64,000 nucleotides of DNA from JAFGXW01 sp964634385. GTDB taxonomy: Bacteria; Bacillota_I; Bacilli_A; Izemoplasmatales; Izemoplasmataceae. The position numbers and the translations under genes were made by a program. The notes under the pieces are model-generated. The model was not told the DNA's origin. It worked only from the letters and a program-made list of their open reading frames with translations, and searched no databases. This document shows positions 34,718 to 44,265 of this stretch, in pieces (the first letter of the stretch is position 1; each line of letters begins with the position of its first letter). Where the stretch lies: the NCBI GenBank assembly GCA_964634385.1, contig CAZWIZ010000009.1:1-64000 (forward strand), in the 5' to 3' direction.

Positions 34718-36982
34718 ATGAAAAAAATTAGTTTGAATGGTTCATGGAATTTTACTAAAGAACAATTGTCAAAAGATAATTTTTTAGAAATTTCTTGGAA
34801 AAAAGTTAATGTTCCTCATACCTGGAACAATATTGATGGTCAAAATGGTGGTAATAATTATTACCGCGGACTATGTTGGTACAACAAAACAATAAAAATT
34901 AAAAAACATGATGGAAGGATATTTCTTGAATTCGAAGGAATAAATAGTATCGCTACAGTTTTACTTAATAGTACGCTTTTAGGAATTCATAAAGGTGGAT
35001 ACTCTACATTCAGATATGATATTACTAACTTAGCTCATGAAGGTGATAATTTACTTATTGTTGGCGCTGATAATTCTCATAATGAAGAAGTATATCCTTT
35101 AATGGCAGATTTTACTTTTTATGGCGGTATTTACCGAAATGCTTCAATAATTTATACAAATAATGTTTGTTTTGATTTAGATCATTTTGGAAGTACTGGA
35201 GTTTATGTTTCACAAACAAATATAACAAAAGAAAAAGCTGAATTTAAAGTTGATACTTATCTTAAAAATTATACAGATGATGTTGAAGTTATTGTAAAAG
35301 TAAATATAAAAAATAATAATAATAAATCATTACTTTCACAATCAAAATCAATTTTATTATCTAAAAATAATCATATTGAATTTGAATTTGCTTTAGAAAA
35401 CCCACATTTATGGAATGGTAAAATTGATCCATACTTGCACACTGTTAATGTTGACCTAATTATTAATGATGTAATCATTGATTCAAGAAACATTAATACT
35501 GGATTCAGATCATTTACTGTTGATGATACTTTTGTTTACCTAAACGGACAAAAGATCAAATTAAATGGTGTTTCAAGACATCAAGATAGATGGGGTGTAG
35601 GTAACGCATTAACTAACAAAATGCATGATGAAGATATGGAATTTATCAAAGAAATTGGAGCTAACTCAATTCGTTTAGCACATTACCAACAAGCTCAATA
35701 CTTTTACGATTTATGCGATAAAGAAGGAATGATTGTTTGGGCTGAAATTCCTTATATATCAATTTCATCTAAAACTGATAAAAAAGGAACAAACGCCTTA
35801 AGTCAAATGGAAGAATTAATAAAACAGAATTATAATCATTCTTCTATTGTTATGTGGGGAGTCCAAAACGAAATAACAATCCAAGGAAAAAGGAATAATT
35901 TAGAGGAAATAGTTCAAAACTTACATGATTTAGCTAAAGAACTTGATCCTTACCGTTTTACTACTCAAGCTCAAGTAGCTTTTTTACCATCAAACGATCC
36001 ATTAAATGATGTTACTGACTTAATCGCATCTAATCAATATTTTGGTTGGTATATGGGAGAAGCTGAAGATTTTATTCCTTATTTAGAAGAATATCGTAAA
36101 AACACTCCTAATCGTCCTATTGGCCTTAGTGAATATGGAGCTGAAGGAATCATTAAATATCATACAGATAATCCAGTATGTAAAGATTATACTGAAGAAT
36201 ATCATGCTTTATGGCATGAAAAAGTATACACTATTTTATCTAATACAGACTTCGTTTGGGGTACATATGTTTGGAATATGTTTAGTTTCGCAGCTGATGC
36301 ACGAGATGAAGGTGGAGTTAAAGGATTAAATAATAAAGGATTAGTTACAATTGATCGAAAAATAAGAAAAGATGCTTTTTATTACTATAAAGCAAAATGG
36401 AACAAAACTCCGATGATTCATCTATGCTCAAAAAGATTTGTCGAAAGACATAATAAGGATATTGAATTAAAAGCTTATTCTAATTTAGGAGAAGTTAAAT
36501 TTTATCTAAATGGAACATTAGTTGATACAGTTTTAAGTGACGATGTAGTGTTTACTACTAAAGTTACGTTAGTGGATGGAGAAAATAAAGTATTAGTAAC
36601 ATCCGCTAATGAAAATGATGAAACTATTTTCATTACTGTTGATGCACCAAATCCCGAGTATACTGTTCCAAAAGCAGACCAGGGTAAAGGTATGTTCTCA
36701 TTTGAAGATTCCGGAAACTGGTTTGATGAAATCACTGATGAAGACAAAGCTACCGAGATTAATCCAGCTTACTTCTCAATAGATGATCAAATCGGAGATA
36801 TATTAGATAATAAAGAAGGACTAGAACTTTTTCAAAAATATATGCAGTCATTTATAGATCATCCAATGTTTGAAATGGCAAAGGGATTTAGTATAAAAAT
36901 GCTTACAAAATTTGATAAAAATGCAATTCCTGAAGAATTAGTAATTATCTTAAATAAAAAATTACAAAAAATAAAAAAATAG
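34718..36982 (+). CDS. Beta-galactosidase / beta-glycosidase, GH2
   Basis: A 754-residue cytoplasmic enzyme. Sugar-binding N-terminal domain (SLNGSWNF, VPHTWNN), Ig-like domain, then a TIM barrel with GVSRHQD, MWGVQNE (acid/base E385) and IGLSEYGAEG (nucleophile E472). C-terminal domains include KAYSNLGEVKFYLNG. About 750 residues is typical of short LacZ-like GH2 enzymes of Firmicutes; beta-glucuronidase activity cannot be excluded from sequence. AAAAGGAG precedes the ATG. It is followed after 12 bp by a GPH symporter, probably its importer. Confidence 0.9.
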   Translation: MKKISLNGSWNFTKEQLSKDNFLEISWKKVNVPHTWNNIDGQNGGNNYYRGLCWYNKTIKIKKHDGRIFLEFEGINSIATVLLNSTLLGIHKGGYSTFRYDITNLAHEGDNLLIVGADNSHNEEVYPLMADFTFYGGIYRNASIIYTNNVCFDLDHFGSTGVYVSQTNITKEKAEFKVDTYLKNYTDDVEVIVKVNIKNNNNKSLLSQSKSILLSKNNHIEFEFALENPHLWNGKIDPYLHTVNVDLIINDVIIDSRNINTGFRSFTVDDTFVYLNGQKIKLNGVSRHQDRWGVGNALTNKMHDEDMEFIKEIGANSIRLAHYQQAQYFYDLCDKEGMIVWAEIPYISISSKTDKKGTNALSQMEELIKQNYNHSSIVMWGVQNEITIQGKRNNLEEIVQNLHDLAKELDPYRFTTQAQVAFLPSNDPLNDVTDLIASNQYFGWYMGEAEDFIPYLEEYRKNTPNRPIGLSEYGAEGIIKYHTDNPVCKDYTEEYHALWHEKVYTILSNTDFVWGTYVWNMFSFAADARDEGGVKGLNNKGLVTIDRKIRKDAFYYYKAKWNKTPMIHLCSKRFVERHNKDIELKAYSNLGEVKFYLNGTLVDTVLSDDVVFTTKVTLVDGENKVLVTSANENDETIFITVDAPNPEYTVPKADQGKGMFSFEDSGNWFDEITDEDKATEINPAYFSIDDQIGDILDNKEGLELFQKYMQSFIDHPMFEMAKGFSIKMLTKFDKNAIPEELVIILNKKLQKIKK

Positions 36983-36994
36983 ATAGGAGAAAAA

Positions 36995-38386
36995 ATGAAA
37001 AAAACAGAGTTCAAAAACAGAGCAAGCATTTGGCAATTAATTGGATTTGCCGGAAACAACGCGGCTACAAATGCATTATTCGTTGTCTTAGGATCGTTTT
37101 TCTTAGTGTATGGATCTGATGTGTATGGGTATACTACATTATTAATCGGATTTGTTATGGGAGGTACTAGAATTTTTGATGCTATCACTGACCCACTAAT
37201 TGGTATTTTAGTTGACAAGACCAATACAAAATTAGGTCGTTTTAGACCTTGGATGATTGCCGGAAGTTTACTGGCAAATCTAATGTTCTTAATTCTTTTT
37301 TGGGGTATTGATTTAGGAAATAGCACTTTAAATTTGGTATTCATTATAACCATTTATGTAATATGGGTAATTGGATATACATTCCAAACATCAATTAGTA
37401 AAGCAGGACAAAACGTTTTAACTAGTGATCCAAAACAAAGAACAACATTGAATGCTATTTCAGGAATGTTTTCTGTTATTGTATTTATGTCTGCATTTAT
37501 TTTATATCCAATTATTATTCCTCAAGGATTCACAAATGTCGCAGCTAACTGGCAAAAATTAGCTATTATTATGGTAGTTGTTCAGTTATTCTTTACTTTA
37601 ATTGCTGTTTTAGGGATTTGGAAAAAGGATGTTCCCGAAAATTATGAAATTGGAACTGTAACTGAAAATCCAAAAATTAAAGATTACATTTCATTATTTA
37701 AAGGAAATAAAGCTTTACAAATGTTAATTGTTGCAGCATCAACAAATAAAATTACAATGACTATTGGTAATGGACTGCTTGTCTTCTTTTATGCATATGT
37801 TGTTAAAAATCCTGCAATGCAATCCTCTGTAACTCCAGTCACAATTATATTTATGGTTTTAGCTACTGTTAGTATTTTAATCTACACTAACAAAGTTGGA
37901 CGAAAAAAAGCTTTTACTATCTTATCAATTGGCGCAATGACTTGGGGAATTCTTTCAATATTTATTTTACCATTTGCACCTAGTTCGTTTATAATGTTAG
38001 TATTTGTTTTAGGTGTTAATTCCTTCTTCATGGGTGGTACAGACCTTAATGTTATTCCAATGATAGGTGATGCTGCTGACTATGAAAACTATACAAATGG
38101 TCGATTTATTCCTGGAATGATTGGAACTTCATTTAGTTTAATTGATAAGTTGGTAAGTTCACTTGGAACTATTATCTCTGGTGCATTATTAACAATGTTA
38201 GGATTTGTTAGTTTAACCGCTACTCCTACTTCTGATAAACTATTTTGGGGAATCTTAATCGCTTACTTTATCTTTCCTGCTTTCGGACACTTATGTTCAA
38301 TCATAGCTATGAAGTATTATCCTATTGATAATGATTTTATGAATCACATGCATAAAACATTAGAAGAAAGAAGAAACGAAGTTTAA
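36995..38386 (+). CDS. GPH-family sugar:cation symporter (second copy)
   Basis: A 463-residue, 12-helix transporter with the family signatures GTRIFDAITDPLIGILVDKT and TKLGRFRPW (about 52-88). AGGAG lies 6 nt before the ATG. It is cotranscribed with the GH2 gene, so a beta-galactoside or glucuronide is the likely cargo. It is clearly divergent from the copy at 30089-31423, so it is not a recent duplicate. Confidence 0.9.
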   Translation: MKKTEFKNRASIWQLIGFAGNNAATNALFVVLGSFFLVYGSDVYGYTTLLIGFVMGGTRIFDAITDPLIGILVDKTNTKLGRFRPWMIAGSLLANLMFLILFWGIDLGNSTLNLVFIITIYVIWVIGYTFQTSISKAGQNVLTSDPKQRTTLNAISGMFSVIVFMSAFILYPIIIPQGFTNVAANWQKLAIIMVVVQLFFTLIAVLGIWKKDVPENYEIGTVTENPKIKDYISLFKGNKALQMLIVAASTNKITMTIGNGLLVFFYAYVVKNPAMQSSVTPVTIIFMVLATVSILIYTNKVGRKKAFTILSIGAMTWGILSIFILPFAPSSFIMLVFVLGVNSFFMGGTDLNVIPMIGDAADYENYTNGRFIPGMIGTSFSLIDKLVSSLGTIISGALLTMLGFVSLTATPTSDKLFWGILIAYFIFPAFGHLCSIIAMKYYPIDNDFMNHMHKTLEERRNEV

Positions 38387-38405
38387 TATATACTGTACTC
38401 ATTGA

Positions 38406-38441
38406 AAAATCACCTTAGATTTTACAGTCTAAGGTGATTTT
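38406..38441 (+). terminator. Terminator after the GH2-GPH operon
   Basis: Perfect 14-bp stem (AAAATCACCTTAGA / TCTAAGGTGATTTT), 8-nt loop, seven-T run. Confidence 0.92.
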
Positions 38442-38467
38442 TTTGGTTCTATAATTGTTTTTATTGT

Positions 38468-38487
38468 AAAACTCAAAGATGAGTTTT
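38468..38487 (-). terminator. Weak hairpin downstream of the ABC-2 permease gene
   Basis: 7-bp stem AAAACTC / GAGTTTT about 85 bp after the minus-strand stop; T-rich but imperfect tail. Confidence 0.4.
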
Positions 38488-38570
38488 CATGTGGTGAAAA
38501 AGTACAATGATTTCAATACATATCATAAATAATTAATAAAATTACTATACACATTGCTTATGAATGATAA

Positions 38571-39449
38571 TTATGATAATTTTGATTTTGATAATTTTAT
38601 AACACTTAATAAATAAAACAATAATCCAAAGACTATCATTGCTAGAACCAAATGAAAATTACTCATTTCAAAATCACCTATATTTACCTCTAATCCGTAA
38701 ATATAAGAATAATTGTCATATGCTTGTTGAGGAGCTCCATCAAAAACTAAAGCAATTGGCTCCTTCATATAAATATTCCTCATCAAAGTTACACTGTGAG
38801 CTGTAGGAAGTAAATTCATTACGGTTTGAACATTTTTACCAAGAACTCCAATTGGAATATATATTCCACCAAAGAAACCTACCAAAGTTCCCACTAGAGT
38901 ACTTAATATCCCAAATGCATTAACGGTTTTCATAAATAATGCAATGTAAAAAAAGAAACTAGAAAAAACAATTATCGATAGTAAAACAATACTTAAGACT
39001 TGTATTGTTGATAAAAAGCCAAGCAATTCTCCTCCATTTAGTAAAACATATGCTTGTCCAACAATAAAATTGAAAAAAACCATTATAAACGCAATAATCC
39101 AAGAACTTACTAAATAACTTAAAGCGAGAATTCTTCGATCAATTGGAGATGTATAAAAATCCATTATTATTTTTTTGTCTCTATCTTGAATTAATCTACC
39201 TATCGCAGTCAAAGGAACAGTAACAGTTGAAACCGTTAATAATCCTGCCATAATCCAAGAACTTACTAACCAATCAAGTCCTTCAATTTCTCCAAAATTT
39301 TCTACTAAAGTATCTGTCTGCATAGCTCCTAAGAAAAGAACATATAATAAGATAATAATTATAACTGATAAAAAACTAAAGAAGACAGCAGCTCTATCTC
39401 TTAAATATAATTTTAGATTTCTACTTACAAGTTGAACTAAAATATTCAT
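38571..39449 (-). CDS. ABC-2 type transporter permease
   Basis: A 292-residue protein with about six membrane helices (about 22-40, 62-80, 105-128, 145-172, 180-200, 265-285) and the ABC-2 pattern GGIYIPIGVLG before the penultimate helix. Its start codon shares the last base of the ATPase stop (TAATG), so the two are coupled. It forms an exporter, probably of a drug, bacteriocin or lipid; the cargo is unknown. Confidence 0.88.
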   Translation of the reverse strand: MNILVQLVSRNLKLYLRDRAAVFFSFLSVIIIILLYVLFLGAMQTDTLVENFGEIEGLDWLVSSWIMAGLLTVSTVTVPLTAIGRLIQDRDKKIIMDFYTSPIDRRILALSYLVSSWIIAFIMVFFNFIVGQAYVLLNGGELLGFLSTIQVLSIVLLSIIVFSSFFFYIALFMKTVNAFGILSTLVGTLVGFFGGIYIPIGVLGKNVQTVMNLLPTAHSVTLMRNIYMKEPIALVFDGAPQQAYDNYSYIYGLEVNIGDFEMSNFHLVLAMIVFGLLFYLLSVIKLSKSKLS

Positions 39450-40357
39450 TATTCACTCACCAACTTTTTTCCAGTAATATTCAAGAAAACATCATCCATA
39501 TCCCCGCGTAATATTTCAAATTCTCTAATATGTTCTTTATATTTCTTTACAATCTCTAATCCATCAAAACAGTTATCTAAAATAATATTAATAGTATTAT
39601 TTACAATGTAATATTTAATTTGATCTTTCTTTAAAACCTTTTCAAGATTGTTAGAAGGAATAATCTTAATACGATCATTTGAATACTTTAACCGAAGTTC
39701 CTCACTAGAACCTACTGCGACTATCTTTCCTTCATCAATAATAACAACCTTATTCGCATCTAATACTTCTTCCATATAATGTGTTGTTAAAAAGATTGTA
39801 ATCTGTTTCTCTTTTCGCAGCTTCTCAATTAATTTCCAAATATCTTTTCTACTTTTAGGATCTAATCCAGTAGTTGGTTCATCTAAAATTAAAATTTCTG
39901 GCCAATTAATTAATGCCCTAACAATATCTGCTTTTCTTCTTTGACCACCACTTAATTCCCCATATCGCTGATTAATAAACGAGTTTATTTCTAAAAACTC
40001 ATTTATTTCATTTATTCTTATTAATAAATCACTTTTCTTTATCTTATAGAATGAAGCTCTTACAATCAAGTTTTCTTTAACAGTTAATAAGTCATCTAAC
40101 ATTGAATTTTGAAAAACAACTCCAATATTATTTCTTATTTGAGAATCATTTTTTCCTATTTCATAATCTAAGACTCTCACACTTCCGCTATTTTTATCTA
40201 ATAAAGTTGCGATAATATTGATTGTTGTGCTTTTACCAGCTCCATTAGGACCTAAAAAAGCGAAAAAAGAATTTTTTTCAACGGTAAAACTGATTTTTTT
40301 TACTGCCTTAAGTTCTCCATAATTTTTTATTAAATTCTCAACTTTGATTGCTATCAT
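39449..40357 (-). CDS. ABC exporter ATP-binding protein
   Basis: A 302-residue ATPase of the CcmA/DrrA type. Walker A GPNGAGKST (about 37-45), Q-loop GVVFQNSMLDDLLTV, signature LSGGQRRK, Walker B LILDEPTTGLDP and H-loop TTHYMEE. A C-terminal segment of about 80 residues follows, as in drug-exporter ATPases. GAGGTG lies 6 nt before the ATG. Partner of the downstream ABC-2 permease. Confidence 0.93.
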   Translation of the reverse strand: MIAIKVENLIKNYGELKAVKKISFTVEKNSFFAFLGPNGAGKSTTINIIATLLDKNSGSVRVLDYEIGKNDSQIRNNIGVVFQNSMLDDLLTVKENLIVRASFYKIKKSDLLIRINEINEFLEINSFINQRYGELSGGQRRKADIVRALINWPEILILDEPTTGLDPKSRKDIWKLIEKLRKEKQITIFLTTHYMEEVLDANKVVIIDEGKIVAVGSSEELRLKYSNDRIKIIPSNNLEKVLKKDQIKYYIVNNTINIILDNCFDGLEIVKKYKEHIREFEILRGDMDDVFLNITGKKLVSE

Positions 40358-40466
40358 AATTCACCTCGGCATTTTTTTTCTTCTTATATGTAAATGGTAT
40401 TTGATATAAAAACCTAAGTACACATTTATCATTAACTAATTTTCATCCATATATCTAATATTGCAT

Positions 40467-43400
40467 TTAATCTTTTAATAATTCTCGTATATTTTTCATT
40501 TCTTTATTTGAATTAGTATACCAGTTTGAAGCAAATACTCGATATATTTTCCAGTTCCTAGCCTTTAAATATTTTTCTTGATGTACAAGATCTCTTCTAG
40601 CATTTATTTTTTTATAATCATTAAAATCACATATTATTCCTAGTTTATATGATAACTCATCTTCATTATAAATTGCTAAATCAATGCTATAATTACCTAT
40701 TCCAATTGTTGTTTTGACAATATAATTATTGTTTTCTAATCTTTTTTTAATATCAAGAACTAGTTTTGATAAGACTATATCATCTTTTGAATCATCTAAA
40801 GAGTTTAATTGATATAGCACTTCTTTTGCTTTGTTTGGTTGTTTATTTGAAATGAAATAACAGTATCTCATATAGTTTTTCAATAATTTAGGGCCCTCAC
40901 TTTTTAAATCATCTACTTTTAATTCTTCTGGATATAATGATGATACAAAATAGATTTTCTTTTTCGCTCTACTAATTGCAACATTTAATCTATTTTGCCC
41001 ACCTTCATTATTTAACCAGCCGAATCTTCTAGCAATAACTCCTTCTGGGTTTCTTGCATACCCCATTGAAAAAATAATAATGTCTCTTTCGTCGCCTTGA
41101 ACATTTTCAATATTTTTAACGAATAAACTGGTATCTTCTCCATCATCATTTCTGAAAAGTTCAAAACTAAATTTTTGTTGATAACGACTCTTTTTAAATA
41201 GTTCCTCATCAATAAGGTTTTCAATTAAATCTCTTTGAGTAATATTAAACGTAATAACGCCAATAGTTTCGTTATTTCCTCTTTCTCTAAAAACTTTTTT
41301 TATCAACTTAATAACAGCTTTAGCCTCTTCGATATTTCTTCTGTTTTCAAAAATACCATTTTTAACAAATACATATTCTATTGGTGGTTTTTTACTTATT
41401 GATTGATTTGGTGAAACAATTAATTTTCCATCATAGAAAGCATGATTAGAAAAAGCTATAAGTTCTTCATATATCGAACGATAATGATAGTTTAAAATAG
41501 TTTCATTATATTTATATCTAGCTAAATCTAATAAGCTTTTCGCATCCATTGAAATGTCTTTTAATAACTTGTTTTCATAATATTCGTCTTCTTCTTCAAG
41601 TCTTCCAATTCCTAGGCTTGATGGTCTAAGTTGTTTTGTATCCCCAGCAATAACGACTTTTTTAGCACGATATATTGCAGGAATACCTTTTTCAACATAC
41701 ATTTGAGATGCTTCATCAAATATGACAAGGTCAAACATTCCATAAACTAGTGGAACAACAGCACTAACAACTTCAGGTGTCATCATCCAAATTCTTACGT
41801 TATTCATTAATTCTAATTGGAAAAGATCAATAAAAGCTTTGACACTCATTCTTCTTGTTCCTTCTATAACCCTTTTTATATCCATAATTCTTTTAGTATT
41901 TGAAAAGTTTAAAGCGTGTTTATATAGCTCCATTTCGAAGGACTCAATAGTGATTTGTCTTTTTTCATCCATATAATGATTTAATTCTTCTATTTTTTCT
42001 TGGTATTTATCAAATATGTATAAATATTTTTGATTTTTTGTTTTAAAATCTTCTAAATAACCTGTATAATACGCATCAAAAAGATAGTGCCGATGTTTCA
42101 CAATGTTTTCAACATTTTCTAATAGACTATGGTGTAATAACATATCAATAAAAAGTAATTCTTGTTTTGATAGCTTATTATATTTGGTTTTAACTTTATT
42201 TAATTTTATAATATTTTTAATTACATAATTATGAAGTGTACCATCACTTAATAACAATTTTAAATATTTCTTATCTGTTTTTGATTTTTTAGTTAAAAAG
42301 ATAATTCTTCCTTTATTATTTATAAGGAATTCTTTTTTAAGTTTTCTTCTTTTAAAAACCCAAGAATGTTCTATTTGCTCCATTACTTTTTTATAATCAA
42401 GATTAAATTCTGCGAATTCAATTCTATTGCTTCTACTAATTTTAGTCTCTAATTTATTTAATAATGGATATGTTTTTATAATTTTATTATATGTTAAATA
42501 ATCTTCCAAATGATTGGCTTTATCAAATGTCTTTTCAATTTTATCTAATTCTTTAAAGGTGATTTTTTTATAAACACTTTGAAACATATGATGAACTCTT
42601 TTAGGACTTAACTCGTTTATTATTGCTTTATCATTCACATATCTACTGTATAATTTATGGATGGGAACATCTTGAATTTTTTGATTATATAATAAATCGA
42701 GTGAATAATCCATTGTTTTTAAAATCTCAGATATTTCTTCTTCTAAACGATAAATATCATTATTTAAAGTTCTTCTAGGTGGGCCAGGATTTACAAAGTT
42801 TTTTAACTTATAATAAAAATCTTGTTTATTTTCAGAATCATCAATAAACATAGTATATTTAGATGCATTTTTAAGTCTTGAATAGATAACATCTAACGCT
42901 ACCTTTTTTTCACTAACAACTAATACGTTTTCACCTTTCATAACACTCGCTGCGATTAAATTAGTAATAGTTTGGCTTTTTCCAGTCCCTGGAGGACCCC
43001 AAATAACTAATTTATTACTTTCATTGACAAGATCAATTACTTTTTCTTGAGAAAAATTGATTTCATTTATATAAGATAATTTAGTTTCATCAACTAATTT
43101 CTTTTTTTCTAAAAAAGCAATTTCTCTTTCTTTACTATAAAGATTTGTTTCATCAATTAATCCTTCTAGCAAATCATTATATTTGTTAGAATCCAAAATT
43201 TTACTCATATCTTTTTGAATCAATGATGAATATAATTTATATCTTCCTAAGGTAATATATTCTTTAACAGTAAAATGACCCTTTTTACGTTTTGAAAACC
43301 GATCTTTTAAAATGCTTTTATAATCTTCAAAAGAGAAATTCAAATGATTTCCCTTAATATTAATTCCATTATTTCTATAAAAAGGAAGAACGGTCTCCAA

Positions 43401-44186
43401 TAACACTTTTTTAGAAAAAGTATTAATGTATGGAGCATTAGAAATTATCTCATTTTTTTCCATTTTAGATGTTGCTAATAAAAGATCTCTATTAAAAATA
43501 ATATCTTTATCTGAATCTTTTTTAAGACTAAAATTTCTTTTTGTTCTTATTAATTTAACAGGAAAATATAATAATGGAGCTCTAATTGCGAAACTATCTC
43601 TTTTAAATACTCCTTCAACAAATGGATAAGCTATATATAAATCGTAAGAACCGGTTTCTTTAAGAGATTTATTTGTTTCTCGATAAAGTGTAATAACTTT
43701 ATTTTCTAAATTATCTCCATTTTGTAAACTATCAAAATCAAAGTTTAAGTAAGATCTTTTTTTATTAGTAAGAAATTCAACAATATCAGTACTAAAGCCT
43801 AATAAAGATAAATCAAAACTAACTTTTTTCACTATTTTACCCATATATAAATTAGGATTTCGTCTAGAAATATTAGCTAAGCGATCTTTGTAATGGTCTA
43901 ATACTTTAAAAGCATCTTTTGAAACGACAACTTCCTTAACTATTTCATTTTGATAATTAATTATAACTTTTAAAAATCGTAGAGCGTATTTTTCTACAAA
44001 TGCTTCACCAATACCTGATATTGCAAAAAAATCACTTACTTTAAGTGGCTTTTTCAAAGCTATTTCTTTAAGAATTTCATCACTACAAACAATTGGAGTT
44101 TTTCCATTACTTAATATTTCTTCTTCTCTAATGTCATCACGTAAAATATCTAACGCATCAAGAATTTTATTTCTTTTAAGAGCCAT
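40467..44186 (-). CDS. Giant SF1 helicase/ATPase with C-terminal PD-(D/E)XK-like domain
   Basis: A 1239-residue protein. An N-terminal helical segment (SDFFAISGIGEAFVEKY, about 50-66) looks HRDC-like. The helicase core is split: Walker A GPPGTGKSQT (K403), then about 400 residues of coiled-coil-rich insert, Walker B FDEASQ (D824/E825), GDTKQLRPS, and the C-terminal motifs NVQGDERDIIIFS and LNVAISRAKKKIY typical of Upf1/DNA2-like SF1. The last 110 residues (GIGNYSIDLAIY, then QEKYLKARNWKIYRVFASNWY) resemble the Vsr/PD-(D/E)XK tail seen in similar long helicases. Such proteins are often found with defence genes; no methylase or other defence gene is adjacent here. Monocistronic. Confidence 0.85.
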   Translation of the reverse strand: MALKRNKILDALDILRDDIREEEILSNGKTPIVCSDEILKEIALKKPLKVSDFFAISGIGEAFVEKYALRFLKVIINYQNEIVKEVVVSKDAFKVLDHYKDRLANISRRNPNLYMGKIVKKVSFDLSLLGFSTDIVEFLTNKKRSYLNFDFDSLQNGDNLENKVITLYRETNKSLKETGSYDLYIAYPFVEGVFKRDSFAIRAPLLYFPVKLIRTKRNFSLKKDSDKDIIFNRDLLLATSKMEKNEIISNAPYINTFSKKVLLETVLPFYRNNGINIKGNHLNFSFEDYKSILKDRFSKRKKGHFTVKEYITLGRYKLYSSLIQKDMSKILDSNKYNDLLEGLIDETNLYSKEREIAFLEKKKLVDETKLSYINEINFSQEKVIDLVNESNKLVIWGPPGTGKSQTITNLIAASVMKGENVLVVSEKKVALDVIYSRLKNASKYTMFIDDSENKQDFYYKLKNFVNPGPPRRTLNNDIYRLEEEISEILKTMDYSLDLLYNQKIQDVPIHKLYSRYVNDKAIINELSPKRVHHMFQSVYKKITFKELDKIEKTFDKANHLEDYLTYNKIIKTYPLLNKLETKISRSNRIEFAEFNLDYKKVMEQIEHSWVFKRRKLKKEFLINNKGRIIFLTKKSKTDKKYLKLLLSDGTLHNYVIKNIIKLNKVKTKYNKLSKQELLFIDMLLHHSLLENVENIVKHRHYLFDAYYTGYLEDFKTKNQKYLYIFDKYQEKIEELNHYMDEKRQITIESFEMELYKHALNFSNTKRIMDIKRVIEGTRRMSVKAFIDLFQLELMNNVRIWMMTPEVVSAVVPLVYGMFDLVIFDEASQMYVEKGIPAIYRAKKVVIAGDTKQLRPSSLGIGRLEEEDEYYENKLLKDISMDAKSLLDLARYKYNETILNYHYRSIYEELIAFSNHAFYDGKLIVSPNQSISKKPPIEYVFVKNGIFENRRNIEEAKAVIKLIKKVFRERGNNETIGVITFNITQRDLIENLIDEELFKKSRYQQKFSFELFRNDDGEDTSLFVKNIENVQGDERDIIIFSMGYARNPEGVIARRFGWLNNEGGQNRLNVAISRAKKKIYFVSSLYPEELKVDDLKSEGPKLLKNYMRYCYFISNKQPNKAKEVLYQLNSLDDSKDDIVLSKLVLDIKKRLENNNYIVKTTIGIGNYSIDLAIYNEDELSYKLGIICDFNDYKKINARRDLVHQEKYLKARNWKIYRVFASNWYTNSNKEMKNIRELLKD

Positions 44187-44265
44187 TTTTTCACATCCTT
44201 AAAATCCTTATAACCATTTTAACATTTATTTTGAATAAAACATAATTTTCAATATGATTTTGTTG

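Noticed and set aside
41012..41224. 70-codon frame inside the helicase gene
   Set aside because: Out-of-frame shadow of a clearly coding region.
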